A stretch of DNA of 64,000 bases from Laburnicola sp. R22_1 (taxonomy: Eukaryota > Ascomycota > Dothideomycetes > Pleosporales > Didymosphaeriaceae): positions 1,550,001 to 1,614,000 of the forward strand of contig JACONQ010000002.1 of NCBI GenBank assembly GCA_014281115.1, read 5' to 3'. Position numbers and translations under genes: made by a program. Below the pieces are notes generated by a model. The model had not been told where the DNA came from and did not search any database. It was given only the letters and a program-made list of their open reading frames with translations. Of this stretch, positions 9,224-20,029 are shown one piece after another. The number at the start of each line of letters is the position of its first letter. Position 1 is the stretch's first letter.

Positions 9224-12200
9224 ATGTCGCTGCAGATTGCTGTAGCTCATACGGGCCAGCGCCTCGACGCTGATCCGGTTGGCTACAACTCGGTCGATGC
9301 GCTCAAGCAGTGGATCGCAGCAGCTACGGACATCCCGCCGGAGCACCAGATACTGCTGACGCCGCGGGGGAAGCACGTCAAAGTGCAAGCACTGCTGACA
9401 GAGGTAATACCTGTCTTCTTTAAACTCAGAAGACTGCTCGCTAACCCTGTGATAGAAAGAGATATTTGTCTATGACCGCGAACTCTCCTCCGGTTCCCAG
9501 ACCAGCGCCACCGAGGTGCCACTTCCTGATGCCTTCACGCCCGATGACTCCCCCGACACGCTCAAGAGTCACAAGGACCTGCGGGCATGGCAGACACTGT
9601 TCCAAGCCCGCCGCGACTGGGCCTTTGCCCTCCTCGAGAAATCACTCTCCATGTCTCGTGTGGCTTCGCAGACTTTCGCAGAGCAGGCAACCATAGAGAG
9701 AGGCACGCAAATTGCAGTGGGGAACCATAATGCACACATTCGAGGTTTGGAGCAAAAGCACCAGTCGGCAAAGGAGTGGTTCGACGGCGTCGAGAAGGAG
9801 GTCACGGACAATCTGCGGAGCCTGGATGCCGATTTCGAACAACTGGGTGCAATACCGGCAAAAGCCGAGTTCATTCAGTTCCTGGCGAAGGAGGTGCGAT
9901 CGGCGCAGGCGGCACAGATCGGTCGCAAAACCTCTCCGAATCGGACAGTATCTCTACAAAACTTTTTAGATGTCGAATCGATCAAGCAGGCCACGGGCGC
10001 CAGCAAGATTGTGCGCGAGTCTTTCAGGAAAAATCTGGCGGACATGAGCGCGCAACTCGACAAGATCAGCGCGGATTACAATGAGCTACTAGGCGCAGTC
10101 GGACAGAGCCAGAGTCGGTCGCTAGTTGATGACTCGGAAGAGCCCGTACGGCTTTACAAGGAGATCGACGCGGTGGCTAAGAAGGTGCAATCAGACCTCA
10201 AGCACGTCATGGAGCTTCCGTCCAATCCCAAGTCTGTTGCTCAGGTTTCCAAAATGGCACTCTTACATACGCGAAATTTTCTCCCGGCAATCAAGGATTA
10301 TAGTATTGAAATGAGCGACCTAGTCCGACGGTCTGTAGAGCAGAAAAACTATGCAATTAGGAATGCAGTCGAAAGCATGCGTGGCATTGCGAACATCGAA
10401 TTCGTCATAGCGAGCCTCAGTGCAGAACTTGACTCGATAAGCCTTCCCCAAGAAGGCATCGCCGCTTTCGAGCTCTTATCGCTTGTGGGTAGATTGCCGT
10501 TTGTGTATGGCTCACTCATGGTTGAATCGGTCCGCCGACGCGAATGGGGCGAGAAAATGCAAAGAGATACTTCGTCGCTTGCTGAAGAAATGGCTACGTT
10601 TCAAGAAGAAGAGGAACGCCGAAGGAAAAAGTGGGTCAAGCAGGTTGCAGATGTAGTCAATCTGGAAGCTGTACAGACAAGTCCGCTCGGTTTCGAAATG
10701 AACGTCCAGCCTGAGAAAAGCAATTGGCCAGAGGTCGCTCGAGAGGAACTTCAAGAGTATCTGAAAATACTGCAAGGGCTGGAAGGACAAAGCACTGAAG
10801 CTGAGACGCTCATTCAGACGATCAAAGACCTGGACCGGCCTACAAGACAGCAAATAAAGCGCGCAAAGAATTTCAAGATGGGCAGCGTCCATGAGCCAGC
10901 GTTTGGCAAAGGATCGCAACTTATGTTGAGGGGGGATGATGAGCTTCGATCGTTAAGAGAAGCCAACGCAAAGCTAGAGGATGAAGTGAAGGGCTCTAAG
11001 AGCAGAGTGCGGCGCTTGGAAGACTTGTTGCATCGCCAGACACATGTAAGTAGGCTCTCAATCGGGGGCGGTATGCCTTCGTTTGGAACACAAAGCCCTG
11101 CCGACCCTTCGACGCCGACCATCGAGGCGCCTTCTCCTGTACCGATGGCAGAACACTCTCGGCGATCATCTGTGTCTTCGCGACGCTTCTCCACAAATCA
11201 AGGCCAAGATGACAAGCGTCGAATTCTGCGTCTGGAGCAAGAGCTAGCAGCCGAGAAAGAGGCGCGCGCGAATCTAGAAAAGGAGGCCCAGGCCAGGAAA
11301 CACGAAGACGCAGACTTGCGACGGCAGGTCGAAGAAGCGATTTCTACAAAAGCGGAACTCTTGGAGAACATGAAGGCACAGCAAAAGGAGTTCTCCGACG
11401 AGCGACGCTCTTTGGAGCAAGAAGTCAAGGTTTACAAGGGCAAGATTGAAGAAGCAGAAGACGAACTGGATCGCGTCCTTGGAAGCCGAGACCACGAGCG
11501 GACAGGTGTAGATTCGAAGATACACGACCTGGTCTCCGAAATCGAGAAAGTCCGCAACGATGCGGCAGAGCAAAGCAAACTGGCGGCCAAGCACATTGCG
11601 GATCTTCAAGCCGAGCTTGAGAAACGTAAGAAGGCTGATACTCAGCAATACGAGTCGTTATCCAGCGCATTCACGTGTCTTTCACCGGATAGCACTGTCC
11701 CTGAAGACAATGTAGCTCTTGTCGCACAGCTTGAAGATCTAGCTCTGCGTTCCTTCAACCATCTGCGGGAGCTTCAACAAGCTGTGGCAATGGCCAGAAC
11801 GGAGAACGAGAACGCTTTTCATAGAGCGAATGAATTAGAGACAGACTTGAATGCTAAGCTCGCTCAAGAAGAGACGGAGACTACATCATTGCGTGAGCAG
11901 TTGGACAAGGCAAAAGCGAAAGTGGATTCCATTCTCGCCGAACTGGCAGAGGAGCGTCATCATCTACACGACTTACGAGCCAAGTTTGCGGAGGGTGAAA
12001 CCGGCTCTGAAGAACTTAGGAAGCGTGTAGAGGAAGAGGAAGAAAAGGTTGGACGACTTCAGGTCGATCTCGCAGAGGCAAGGTCACACAATAACAGCCT
12101 TGACGTTGAGATTATGCATCTGCAAAAGAAGATCACGAAGTACGAAGAGTTTGACTCGTCACGGACTCACGAGCGATTGCGGCGCGCAAAGGAACTCAGC

Positions 12201-13685
12201 AAGCGGCTATACTCACAACAAGATCGCCTACTACGTCTCATCGATTCGCTCGGGTATATCATTACCTACGAAGATGGCACTATGACCCTGCATCGCGCTG
12301 CTAAATTCGGAGGTAGCACTACTCTGACCGATACCACGGGTCCAAGCCGAAGCACGACGACGCCTTCACCTACGCCTCTTAAGCAACATCTCGAGAACTA
12401 CGGCGATCTCTCCTTCCTGCACTGGACTGAATCGACAGATCCAGAGGAGGAGGACCAGCGCTACCATGAACTCATGGACAATCTCAACCGATTCGACCTA
12501 GACGCTTTCTGCGAATTCTTCTTCAAGCGTATGAGGGACATTGAATATACGGCGCGTAAATTCAAGCATGAAACGCGCGCCTATCGTGAGAAATCGAAAG
12601 CTCTCCAGGCCGAGTCGCACCACAAGATCGCATATCGGTCATTCAAAGAAGGGGACCTTGCGCTGTTCTTGCCTACCCGCAACCAAGCTACGCGTCCTTG
12701 GGCTGCTTTCAACGTGGGTGCTCCGCACTTCTTCCTCCGCGAAGAAGAATCGCACAGGCTACAGGGCCGCGACTGGCTCGTCGCGCGTATCTCCAAGGTC
12801 GAAGAGCGCATCGTCGATCTCTCCAAGACAATGGACACAGCCGCCCGAGCCTCCACTGACCAACGATCTATTGCTTCTAGCAGTGCCGTCTCTTTCGAAG
12901 ACGACAATCCTTTCGAACTTTCAGACGGCTTACGGTGGTACCTTATCGAAGCAACGGAAGAGAAACCAGGCGCACCGGGCGGCCCAGGCCTAGGCAAGAC
13001 CGCCGCCGGCGCAAGTGTAGCCCGCATCTCTGGCCAAGGTCACATGGAGCCTACTCGCAAGAAGTCGTCCAATGATCCAGCGAAGACGCTCGGTAAGTCC
13101 CTCGACAGCCGGCGCAGTAGCGGCACAAGTCGGAAGAGTGCGCCTCTTGTGGGTAACCGCAATTCGGTAGAGGGCGGCGAAGCTGCAGAGGCAGGACCCA
13201 GTTCAAACACGGCGACGATGGGAGCGAGCCCGGTAGCAGGACCAGGGCCGAGCCATTTGAGAGAGAGCGAGGCGAGCGGAGATGCGCCTGGCGCTGAGAC
13301 TGGAGTGAACAACGTAGTAGACCGGCAGGACGAGGTGCGGAAGGATCTCCTGTGGGGACCTTAGAGTACTTTCTAAGCTCCCTTTTTTCCCGCTCCGCAC
13401 CGTACTGACCCTTCTCAGGCACCCACGTCTTTCACGCCTGATCACCAGTCTTCTCCGCATAAAGGCTTGCCTCACGGTCCGTCTACTCTGAGTGCGAGTA
13501 CGCAGCTTCGTGATGTAGCGTCGCGGAATGGCTCGCCGGATAAACAGAGGCTGGCGAGTGATAGAGAACTTGGGCTCGCGGCGAGTCCGAGTGCTAGTCC
13601 GAGGAAGCAGCCGCCGGGGAGGAAGGGGAGTATTTGGGATAGCTTTTTTCAGGTCGATGTCATGTATCAGAAGTCGAGTAAGTGA
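9224..13685 (+). CDS. ATG11: Autophagy scaffold protein Atg11 (3 exons)
   Basis: Exon 1 is 9224-9403 and exon 2 starts at 9456 after a 52 bp intron (GTAATA, CTAACC branch, GATAG acceptor). The last exon is 13419-13685. The final donor is ambiguous: phase-0 GT sites at 13305, 13314, 13317 and 13335 all fit, while the unspliced frame stops at 13362. The product is about 1,440 residues. The N-terminus is ubiquitin-like (SLQIAVAHTGQRL). A very long coiled-coil region follows. Near residues 1119-1222 lies the Atg11/FIP200 claw domain (FKEGDLALFLPTRN, then WAAFNVGAPHFFLREEE). The end WDSFFQVD is the conserved Atg11 tail, which is why the last exon belongs here. Atg11 ties cargo receptors to the Atg1 kinase and organises selective autophagy at the phagophore assembly site. 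Confidence 0.92.
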
Positions 13686-13954
13686 GAGAGAGCATGGGGT
13701 TAGCGTGGCATTTAGACTTTGTTTTAGGAAGGGGGGTTGTATAGGTATTAGTGGGGTGAGCGCCTTTGATGTTTTTGATGGGATAGCGGGACGCAGATTT
13801 TTTGTCAATGGTAGAGAAGGTGGTTGTTAGTTCATGTTCCTAATTGCATTGGTGGTGCGGTCACCCTTGGGGAAGAGCTTGCCCATAATCTCGTGTCAGA
13901 GTTTATGCAGTGCTCTAGACTAGATGTTTCGAAGCGTCAATGATCAGATCAAAG

Positions 13955-14689
13955 CTACCAGCCCTGCAGCAGCCTCCCAACCAAGTCCTCCGTATCCTTC
14001 AACTTCGTTATGCGCCCCTCCAACAGCGCCCGCTCTTTAGCATACACATCCCAAGCCTCATCCATAGTAGAATCCTGCTTCCTCGCAGCAAACAGCGGCT
14101 CCGCGTCAAAGTGCTTACCCTTATTCACCCTCGCGTTGGTAATCTCCTCCGTCAACGCGCCGGCATACCTCCTGTACCGGCCGAAATTAAGCTCCACATC
14201 GCATGTGAGATCGCGCAGAAACCTGTCAACTTTCCCTTCCAACTGCAGCTCCGTGGTGGCGACGTCGCAGGCCCTCATCCTCTGCGCGTACACAGCGCAA
14301 GCGTCGTCGTAAGCGTCTTCGTATCGCGTGAGACTCTTGACGATGTCTTCTTTGCAGGCCTTTATCTCGTCTTGGAGCGTGGCGAGCACGGATTGGAGGA
14401 CCTTTCTGGTGGGGGCGTGGGAGGTGCGCTTGTTGATGGTAGGATAGTGCTGCTTCGTTGACTGCTGCTGCTATGTGAGCGAGTGCTTTGTTGGGCGGAG
14501 CAGAGTTGTGCTTCTTACTATGTCTGCTGCGGTCTCCTTTAACTCTTCGAAGGCGGCGTCGCGCTTGCGAGCTTCGGTGATTAGACCGTCGAATAGCGCG
14601 GCTGAACCTTCTTTCATTTGCTGGAGCATGTCGAGCTCGATGGCGTTGCCTTGCTTGAGAGCGTGGAGGGTGTCGGTCGAGGACGGCAT
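13955..14689 (-). CDS. Coiled-coil protein of unknown function (2 exons)
   Basis: Exons 14519-14689 and 13955-14470 encode 228 residues. The 48 bp intron has GTAAGA and CACATAG ends and joins in phase 0. The sequence is helical and charged, with long heptad-like stretches (LHALKQGNAIELDMLQQM; LQSVLATLQDEIKACKEDI). No enzymatic motif, signal peptide or membrane segment is visible. Acidic and basic residues alternate as in cytoskeletal or kinetochore coiled-coil proteins, but I do not recognise the family. The first in-frame ATG (14689) was used. It is convergent with ATG11, with about 270 bp between stop codons. Confidence 0.72.
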
Positions 14690-14938
14690 GATGGAGTTGT
14701 TTGCCAACCTCCTTGCTTTGCCTAAGGGGACGGCGAGGGGAAAGGAGGAGCGTGGATGCGAAACGACGCGGTGCGCAGGCAGAGTTGTGATGGTTGTTGG
14801 GTAGAAGAGTGGGGCTGGGTTGAAATGGTCGCGACGGAGAGGAAGGCGCGACGTTCAGGTGCTCGCAACGAGGAAGGAAGGTGCGACTTTGGGAGCGGTT
14901 AGGGTGAAAGTGAAGCCTCACTGTTGATTTGTACATTT

Positions 14939-15160
14939 TCAGCCAGGACGTCTTACCAAAGCTATCTTTATCAGTCGAATGTGTTGCATGGCGCGTGCAG
15001 AGAATGCATCATAGTCTGTCTGCAAAGAGGAGTGAAGCGTCAGCATTAGACTGGTCGAGGTAACGATGGAGTTTGGATGGCTTACCAGCGTGGCAAGGAA
15101 GATCGCACTAGCAAAGAGACAGTAGAGTGTATTGATGCCTGCCAATCGACCAAACCTCAT
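14939..15160 (-). CDS. Tiny spliced single-pass membrane protein
   Basis: ATG at 15160. A textbook fungal intron occupies 15020-15085 (GTAAGC donor, GCTGAC branch, TTTGCAG acceptor, 66 bp). The product is about 51 residues if the second donor-like GTAAGA near 14962 is not used, or about 45 if it is, because splicing there brings in TGA at once. Residues 1-26 contain one hydrophobic helix (TLYCLFASAIFLATL); the rest is a short polar/basic tail. The precise intron argues that it is transcribed. I do not recognise the family; mitochondrial inner-membrane or ER small proteins have this shape. It could alternatively be the 5' leader of the neighbouring coiled-coil gene. Confidence 0.5.
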   Translation of the reverse strand: MRFGRLAGINTLYCLFASAIFLATLVSHPNSIVTSTSLMLTLHSSLQTDYDAFSARAMQHIRLIKIALVRRPG

Positions 15161-15305
15161 AACCAAGCTTTGTCGTGTTTACAGAATCGGCTATCCCGTA
15201 TCTTTGGGCAACCCCTACCTGTAATACCCACTCAAGAGTCCCTAAAGAACCCACCCATCACCGTCTACCCTCTACCATCTACTCCATTGCACCAGCCACC
15301 TGCAT

Positions 15306-17021
15306 TCAGAGCATATACCTATACCCCTTCCTCATCCTCCGCGCCAGTCCCACATCCACCCCCTCCACCTCAACCGTCGTCTCCACCTTCCTCCTCTCCG
15401 TCTCCCCCATCTCCGAGTCCTGATACGCATACTCCAACCTCTCCAACTGCCGATTCTGCATCTGCAAATACAACCTCAATCCCACAAAGCACGCCAGCGC
15501 CAGAGCCTCCAGCCCAATACACACCCCCAACGCAGGCCGATAATGCGGCGCCGAAGAAGGAGCGTACGTAAACGGAGTCCAAATCGACGCCGAGTTGCCC
15601 ACGCTATTGATGATAGCGAGGGCGGCTGCGCGCTTCCCCGGCCGCGGGATCGCACTCGATATCCACGCGTAAATGGTGCCGTTCTGCGCAAACACAAAGT
15701 TCATCAGGAAGAAGGAGAAATATCGCGGTCCAAAGCTGTCCGTAGCCATGAAGACGACAAACCCCACCGTACTCACAGCGACCGGGTAACTCAAGAACCA
15801 GAACCTGTTGCCTGTGTAATCGCTCGCATAGCAGTGCGCAAACGAGTAAAACACCATAAAGATATACGGCGGTGCCACGAGCAGCAGCGACACAGTCTCA
15901 CTATACCCGAGCGTCCTCGTCAGTGTAGGGAATAAATTCTGGAATCCGGCCGCGCCTGTGAGGCCCATGTACGCGATGGCGAGGAGGTAGGTTTTTGGGT
16001 CGAGGAAGGCGAGTTTCATGCCGCGGATTTGCGATGTCACACCTGCTTCGTCGACGTCGGCTTCTGCGGCGTCGATGGCGAGTCGGCGGTTTGCGACACG
16101 CTTTTCGGCGCCCGAGAGCGCGGTCCAGGTGGAGGGGAAGTCGGGCAGGATGAGGATGAGGAGGATGCCGATTGCTACTGTGATGACCCCTTCCAGAATG
16201 TAGAGCTACTGCCAAGCGGATATGCCCCTTCGACCGGCGAGGCCGTCGAGGATTCCGGCTGCGATGAGGTTGCCGAAGGCGCCAGAGATGAGGGAGCCGG
16301 AGTAGAATACGGCATTGCGTTTGGCTAGTTCTTCTCTGGAAGTAGATACATGATTAGCAAGTGGTCTTCAGTATGCATGCCAAACGTGCTTACTTTGTAT
16401 ACCATTTCGACAAGTAGAACAGCACACCGGCGAAGAACGGTGCTTCTACGATGCCGAGGATGAATCGGCAAGCGACGATGTCGCCGAAGCTGGTAGCCTG
16501 CGATGTGAGAGCACTAACCAGTCCCCACGCAATAGTGAAGAAGCCCAAGTACCAAGAAGGTCGACCGACGTAATTGAGCAGCATGTTCGAGGGCACCTAA
16601 GATGAACATTGGATCCCACCCTACCACAAGGCAGCGCCAGGTGGGGAACTTGCTTACCTGCATCAGGATATATCCCACGAACAAAATCGAGAGCCCGACC
16701 TGGTATTGATTTCCATGCAGATTCAAGTCTTCCTCGAGACCCTGGAGTCTGGCAGCGGTGTAGTTGTTCCTGCGGTAAGCGATCAGCGTATGTAATTGCA
16801 TGAACGAGAGGCCCAAGGTAAGGTTACCGGTCGATGTAGTTCATCAGATAGACAAGAATGATTAGAGGCATGATACGGATATCAATCTTTCGAACCAACT
16901 TCTTCGCGATGTCCATCTCCTCCTCAGTCAGTTGCCCATGGTGAGAACCCTCGTGGCGCATCGTATTTGCCTTTTCTTCCTCATTGATGGTCGCCTTGTC
17001 TCTTCCCGTGGATTCTGCCAT
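15306..17021 (-). pseudogene. MFS permease, allantoate/anion-cation symporter type, with a nonsense codon
   Basis: Exons 16828-17021, 16658-16769, 16394-16596 and 15306-16335 join cleanly (introns 58, 61 and 58 bp) into 512 codons, normal for the Dal5-like branch of the major facilitator superfamily. Typical stretches include RIMPLIILVYLMNYIDR, FRILGIVEAPFF-like ACRFILGIVEAPFFAGVL, and a second half of six hydrophobic helices. Codon 213 is TAG (bases 16206-16208) in the stretch AWQ-stop-LYILEG, where the family has Trp. TGG-to-TAG is a C-to-T change in a CpA context on the plus strand, as RIP would make. No intron can remove it because both flanks are conserved permease sequence. A MITE-like element sits 49 bp upstream of the start. 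The gene is therefore probably dead, unless the base is a sequencing error. Confidence 0.82.
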
Positions 17022-17069
17022 GGTGGAAACTGGAATTCCAAGCTGGTGCGGGAAAGGTGTTGAGAGGAA

Positions 17070-17394
17070 GGGCGCAAGTTAACGGGCAGGCCTCCAAGTA
17101 ATAGCGGGCAGGCCTGTAAGGACGTTGCAACCAACCATATCGTCTTAACCCTTACGCGACCTACTTTGCCTCACCTGGGCGTATATTAAACTTTAAAGAA
17201 AACAAAGACAACTTAACTTTAAAAGCTATTTTATCTTTAAAATAATAGCTTTTTTCTTTAAAATTAGTGCGCATTAAAAAGGCAATTAAAATTAAAGATA
17301 AACCCTTCGTTTTCGATAACTTTTTCTTTAAAAATTGATAATTTCTTCATAGTTGAAAAGGGTGACTTACAGGCCTGCCCGTTAACTTGCGCCC
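17070..17394. mobile_element. MITE-like element with 24 bp perfect terminal inverted repeats
   Basis: Bases 17070-17093 and 17371-17394 are perfect inverted repeats of 24 bp. A second, overlapping inverted pair of 16 bp joins 17105-17120 to 17366-17381, because the left end carries GGGCAGGCCT twice. The 325 bp between is AT-rich with internal palindromes (AGCTATTTTATCTTTAAAATAATAGCT region near 17225-17250) and no coding frame. No target-site duplication is obvious. This fits a non-autonomous DNA transposon; a foldback element or an unusual promoter palindrome are alternatives. Confidence 0.72.
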
Positions 17395-17802
17395 CGTCGG
17401 ACGAAGAACAGCAGTACCGCATGTGCCTCGCGATTGGTTGCCGGTCGCACGTTGCACTCGGGTCATCAATAGGAATGCGCGGCCGTATCTTCTTCCAGTG
17501 TCTGAGCGTCATGATTAGCACGCATGTCGGTCGCATGAGGAAGGTTGCGCGATGGTGAAAGAGATGGGAACAGGATGCAATGTGTTGCATACCCAAGGTA
17601 AAACAGTAACATTCATAACCGACATGGAATTTTGGTATACAACAGCAAACAGCACAGCTAGTACAACAGTGATATCGCAAAATCATCGCCTAATCGAAAA
17701 CGCCATTGCGACCCTGTTCATCGTCAAACCATGCGCTCCCGCCGTTCCGTGATACCGTACGCCGAAGGAGCAAAGTGGGAGAACCGCTTGAGGACCATTC
17801 AC
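17395..17802. other. Intergenic, no gene seen
   Basis: Lies between the MITE-like element and the 3' end of the DUF7053 gene. Open frames on both strands lack domain or splice support. Confidence 0.45.
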
Positions 17803-18924
17803 TCATCGACCGTAATTGTAATGACTATATTGCGGCGGCCGTGCATACTGTTGCGGCACCTGCACAAAGTCCTGAGGATTGTATTTGTATTCGTGTTCGC
17901 TTTGAGGCCAAGGTGCCTCTTGGGATCGTCCCCGATCATCGTACTCTTCGCGCGTTTCTTCCATGGTCGTCAGTTCGGTCGAAAACTCCCTGTGCTCAAG
18001 TCCCGGCGAGTGTAATCCGCTTGAAGCGTATGAGGTCGGTCGTGTACTTGCCGCGCTTTGTTCAGACCATCGCTTATCTATCGAGTTTGGCGAATACCGA
18101 GATGTTTCCGAGGTAGTGGAGTAGCGAACATCTTGCGGCTGAAGATGACTTGGCGATGGTTGTGGGTAGTAGAAATCACCCGGTAGCTCCATCACGTTGT
18201 CCTGCGCCTGGGTTTGTTTGGATGGAAAGTGCATTGGTTGAGGTGGGGACCGTGGCGACTGGGGTAAGTTGTATGGCTGCTTGGGCGAAGGGCGCGGTGA
18301 TGCAGGATTCTGAGCAGTGCTTGAGCGGTCCGCCGGGTTAATAGTCTTCAGTTTTCCGTCTTCCATCATGGCCTGTAAGGCTCCCGAGTCCAACAACTCA
18401 GCCTTCTTTAGCATCCGTTCTACCAATACTTTGGAGGCTGCCTTCATCTCTTTCTTCACAAAACCAACCATGGTCACGTTGCACTTGATCTCAATATCTT
18501 CGCGCAGATATAGGCCTTCCGGTGGTGCGTCAATCCCTAGCTCGCGTGTTTCCGGGGGTTCCCCAGGTTGGGTCCCGCAAATTTGCCATTTATTGCGCAT
18601 ATCGACCCCTGCCGGCGCATACGTGTGTGTCTGTAAGCCCCACGGCATATCGTGAAAGCATCCCTTGAACTTGATCATGCCAGAACCCAACTTGCCGATG
18701 CCGGGAACATACTGGATGCGCTGCGTGATCTCGTACCAGGTCGCGTAAAACTCGTCGGCGGGCGCATCGCGCGGTGCTTTGATGGCCTCGAAGCTCAGCA
18801 CGAGCGGATTCAATTCGATGATTTCGCCATGACTGTGTAGTATGTCTATGGCGAGCTGTCGGGGGATATAGCTGGGGATGGGTGTGATATTGATGTACGT
18901 GGTCTTCTTCCTTGTAATGCCCAT
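17803..18924 (-). CDS. DUF7053 domain protein
   Basis: Single exon, 373 residues from the first ATG (18924); the frame stays open further upstream, but without an ATG before that point. The N-terminal half (RKKTTYINITPIPSYIPRQL, IELNPLVLSFEAIKAP, FYATWYEITQRIQYVPG, FHDMPWGLQTHTYAPAGVD) is the fungal DUF7053 domain, which has a START-like, ligand-binding look, though no ligand is known to me. The C-terminal half is Pro/Ser/Gln/Tyr-rich and likely disordered (PQQYARPPQYSHYNYGR). There is no signal peptide or membrane helix, so a cytosolic location is likely. The DUF number is from memory of the family pattern and was not searched. Confidence 0.75.
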   Translation of the reverse strand: MGITRKKTTYINITPIPSYIPRQLAIDILHSHGEIIELNPLVLSFEAIKAPRDAPADEFYATWYEITQRIQYVPGIGKLGSGMIKFKGCFHDMPWGLQTHTYAPAGVDMRNKWQICGTQPGEPPETRELGIDAPPEGLYLREDIEIKCNVTMVGFVKKEMKAASKVLVERMLKKAELLDSGALQAMMEDGKLKTINPADRSSTAQNPASPRPSPKQPYNLPQSPRSPPQPMHFPSKQTQAQDNVMELPGDFYYPQPSPSHLQPQDVRYSTTSETSRYSPNSIDKRWSEQSAASTRPTSYASSGLHSPGLEHREFSTELTTMEETREEYDDRGRSQEAPWPQSEHEYKYNPQDFVQVPQQYARPPQYSHYNYGR

Positions 18925-20029
18925 CTTTTCGGTGGCAGCGCTGGTGGTGAGAAGAGGAGGGGCTGAAACTTGCGCTGAGAAGGCGGGAATGGACAGTAAT
19001 AAGCGGCTTACTCCCCTGCTCAGCGCCGTCGAGGTGGATTTGTTAGCCCAATATGCCAAGGCTTAGGCAGACCGACAGCTTGGACCTGAGCGCCCGCGTC
19101 ATGCACGTGGCGTACGCGATGATGTCAAGCCCGGAAGGGCAAGGAAAGGAGAATATCCGAAGCGCGTTGAAGAAGGCCTCTTGCAGCCTGAGGCTCTCGC
19201 AGAGCGATCACAGTGTCGCTGGCTGGTGGTGCTCGGCGTTGGAAACACTCGTGTCTCGTTCAAAATGCTGACGACCCCGCAGTTGCGTGGCTTGTTTACA
19301 GCCCACAGCCACGGCGGAGGCCTCGTATCCGACAAGTGATGATTGCAGCCCACTCCTTGCCAATGCCGCTTTCCCACGGGCACCCCGAGCCGGAAGCCCA
19401 CACACCCGCCAAGCTCCGCCTCTTCACATGCTGGGCTGTGCGCGTGTCGCTTTGAACCCGCCCCCTATTTGGCCACGGTACCAACGAGCGGACGAGGGCA
19501 TGGATGATGGCGGCCTTCTGCTATAATAACAAGCCTGTACCCCCGGGCTGTCGGCGCGAATCTGGACGGCTCGCTTGGGCTGTTGCGTGGCCGCATTTGC
19601 CGTCAGCGGTAAGCACGGGGATTGGCTGGACATTGCATGCTCGCTGCTGCCAATGGAGCCGTGAGGACAGCGTATGGCGAGGCTGAGAGAGACATGGACA
19701 GTATTGTGAAGAGAAGGATAGAAAAAGGATAGAAAAATCCATGGTTCAGTGGAAGACTAGCACGGGAAGGTGCCGCCCTCGCAACTCCAGTGTGACATGT
19801 GTGAACGCGAGTTGGGAAGGCACGACCAGCAAAACTTCACTTAGCCCTCCCTCGTCAAGCAACTGCTTTTCGGCCATGGCACAACACAACACCCTCGACC
19901 TACGACACCTTGTATGTTTATGCTGTGCCGGGGAGATTACTCATAATTTAGTAATTATTAAAGTACCCTCAAATACGCAGTGCACCAGCAACTTATACGA
20001 TACCCGAAATTCTAGTACCGTATTCCAAC
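18925..20029. promoter_or_regulatory. Intergenic region between divergent DUF7053 and reductase genes
   Basis: About 1.1 kb with no supported coding region. It should contain both promoters. An AT-rich patch (19930-19965) lies about 70-100 bp before the reductase start and may mark its core promoter. Confidence 0.45.

Noticed and set aside
9569..13808. Multiple minus-strand open frames across ATG11
   Set aside because: Shadows of the long coding exon; they have no independent domain support.
15077..15571. Plus-strand Pro/Ser-rich open frame
   Set aside because: It is antisense to the last exon of the permease and the small membrane gene; its composition mirrors the antisense strand.
16170..16335. 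An intron that would remove the permease stop codon
   Set aside because: Both flanks (GILDGLAGRRGISAWQ and LYILEGVITVAIG) are conserved permease sequence in one frame; any intron would delete core residues.
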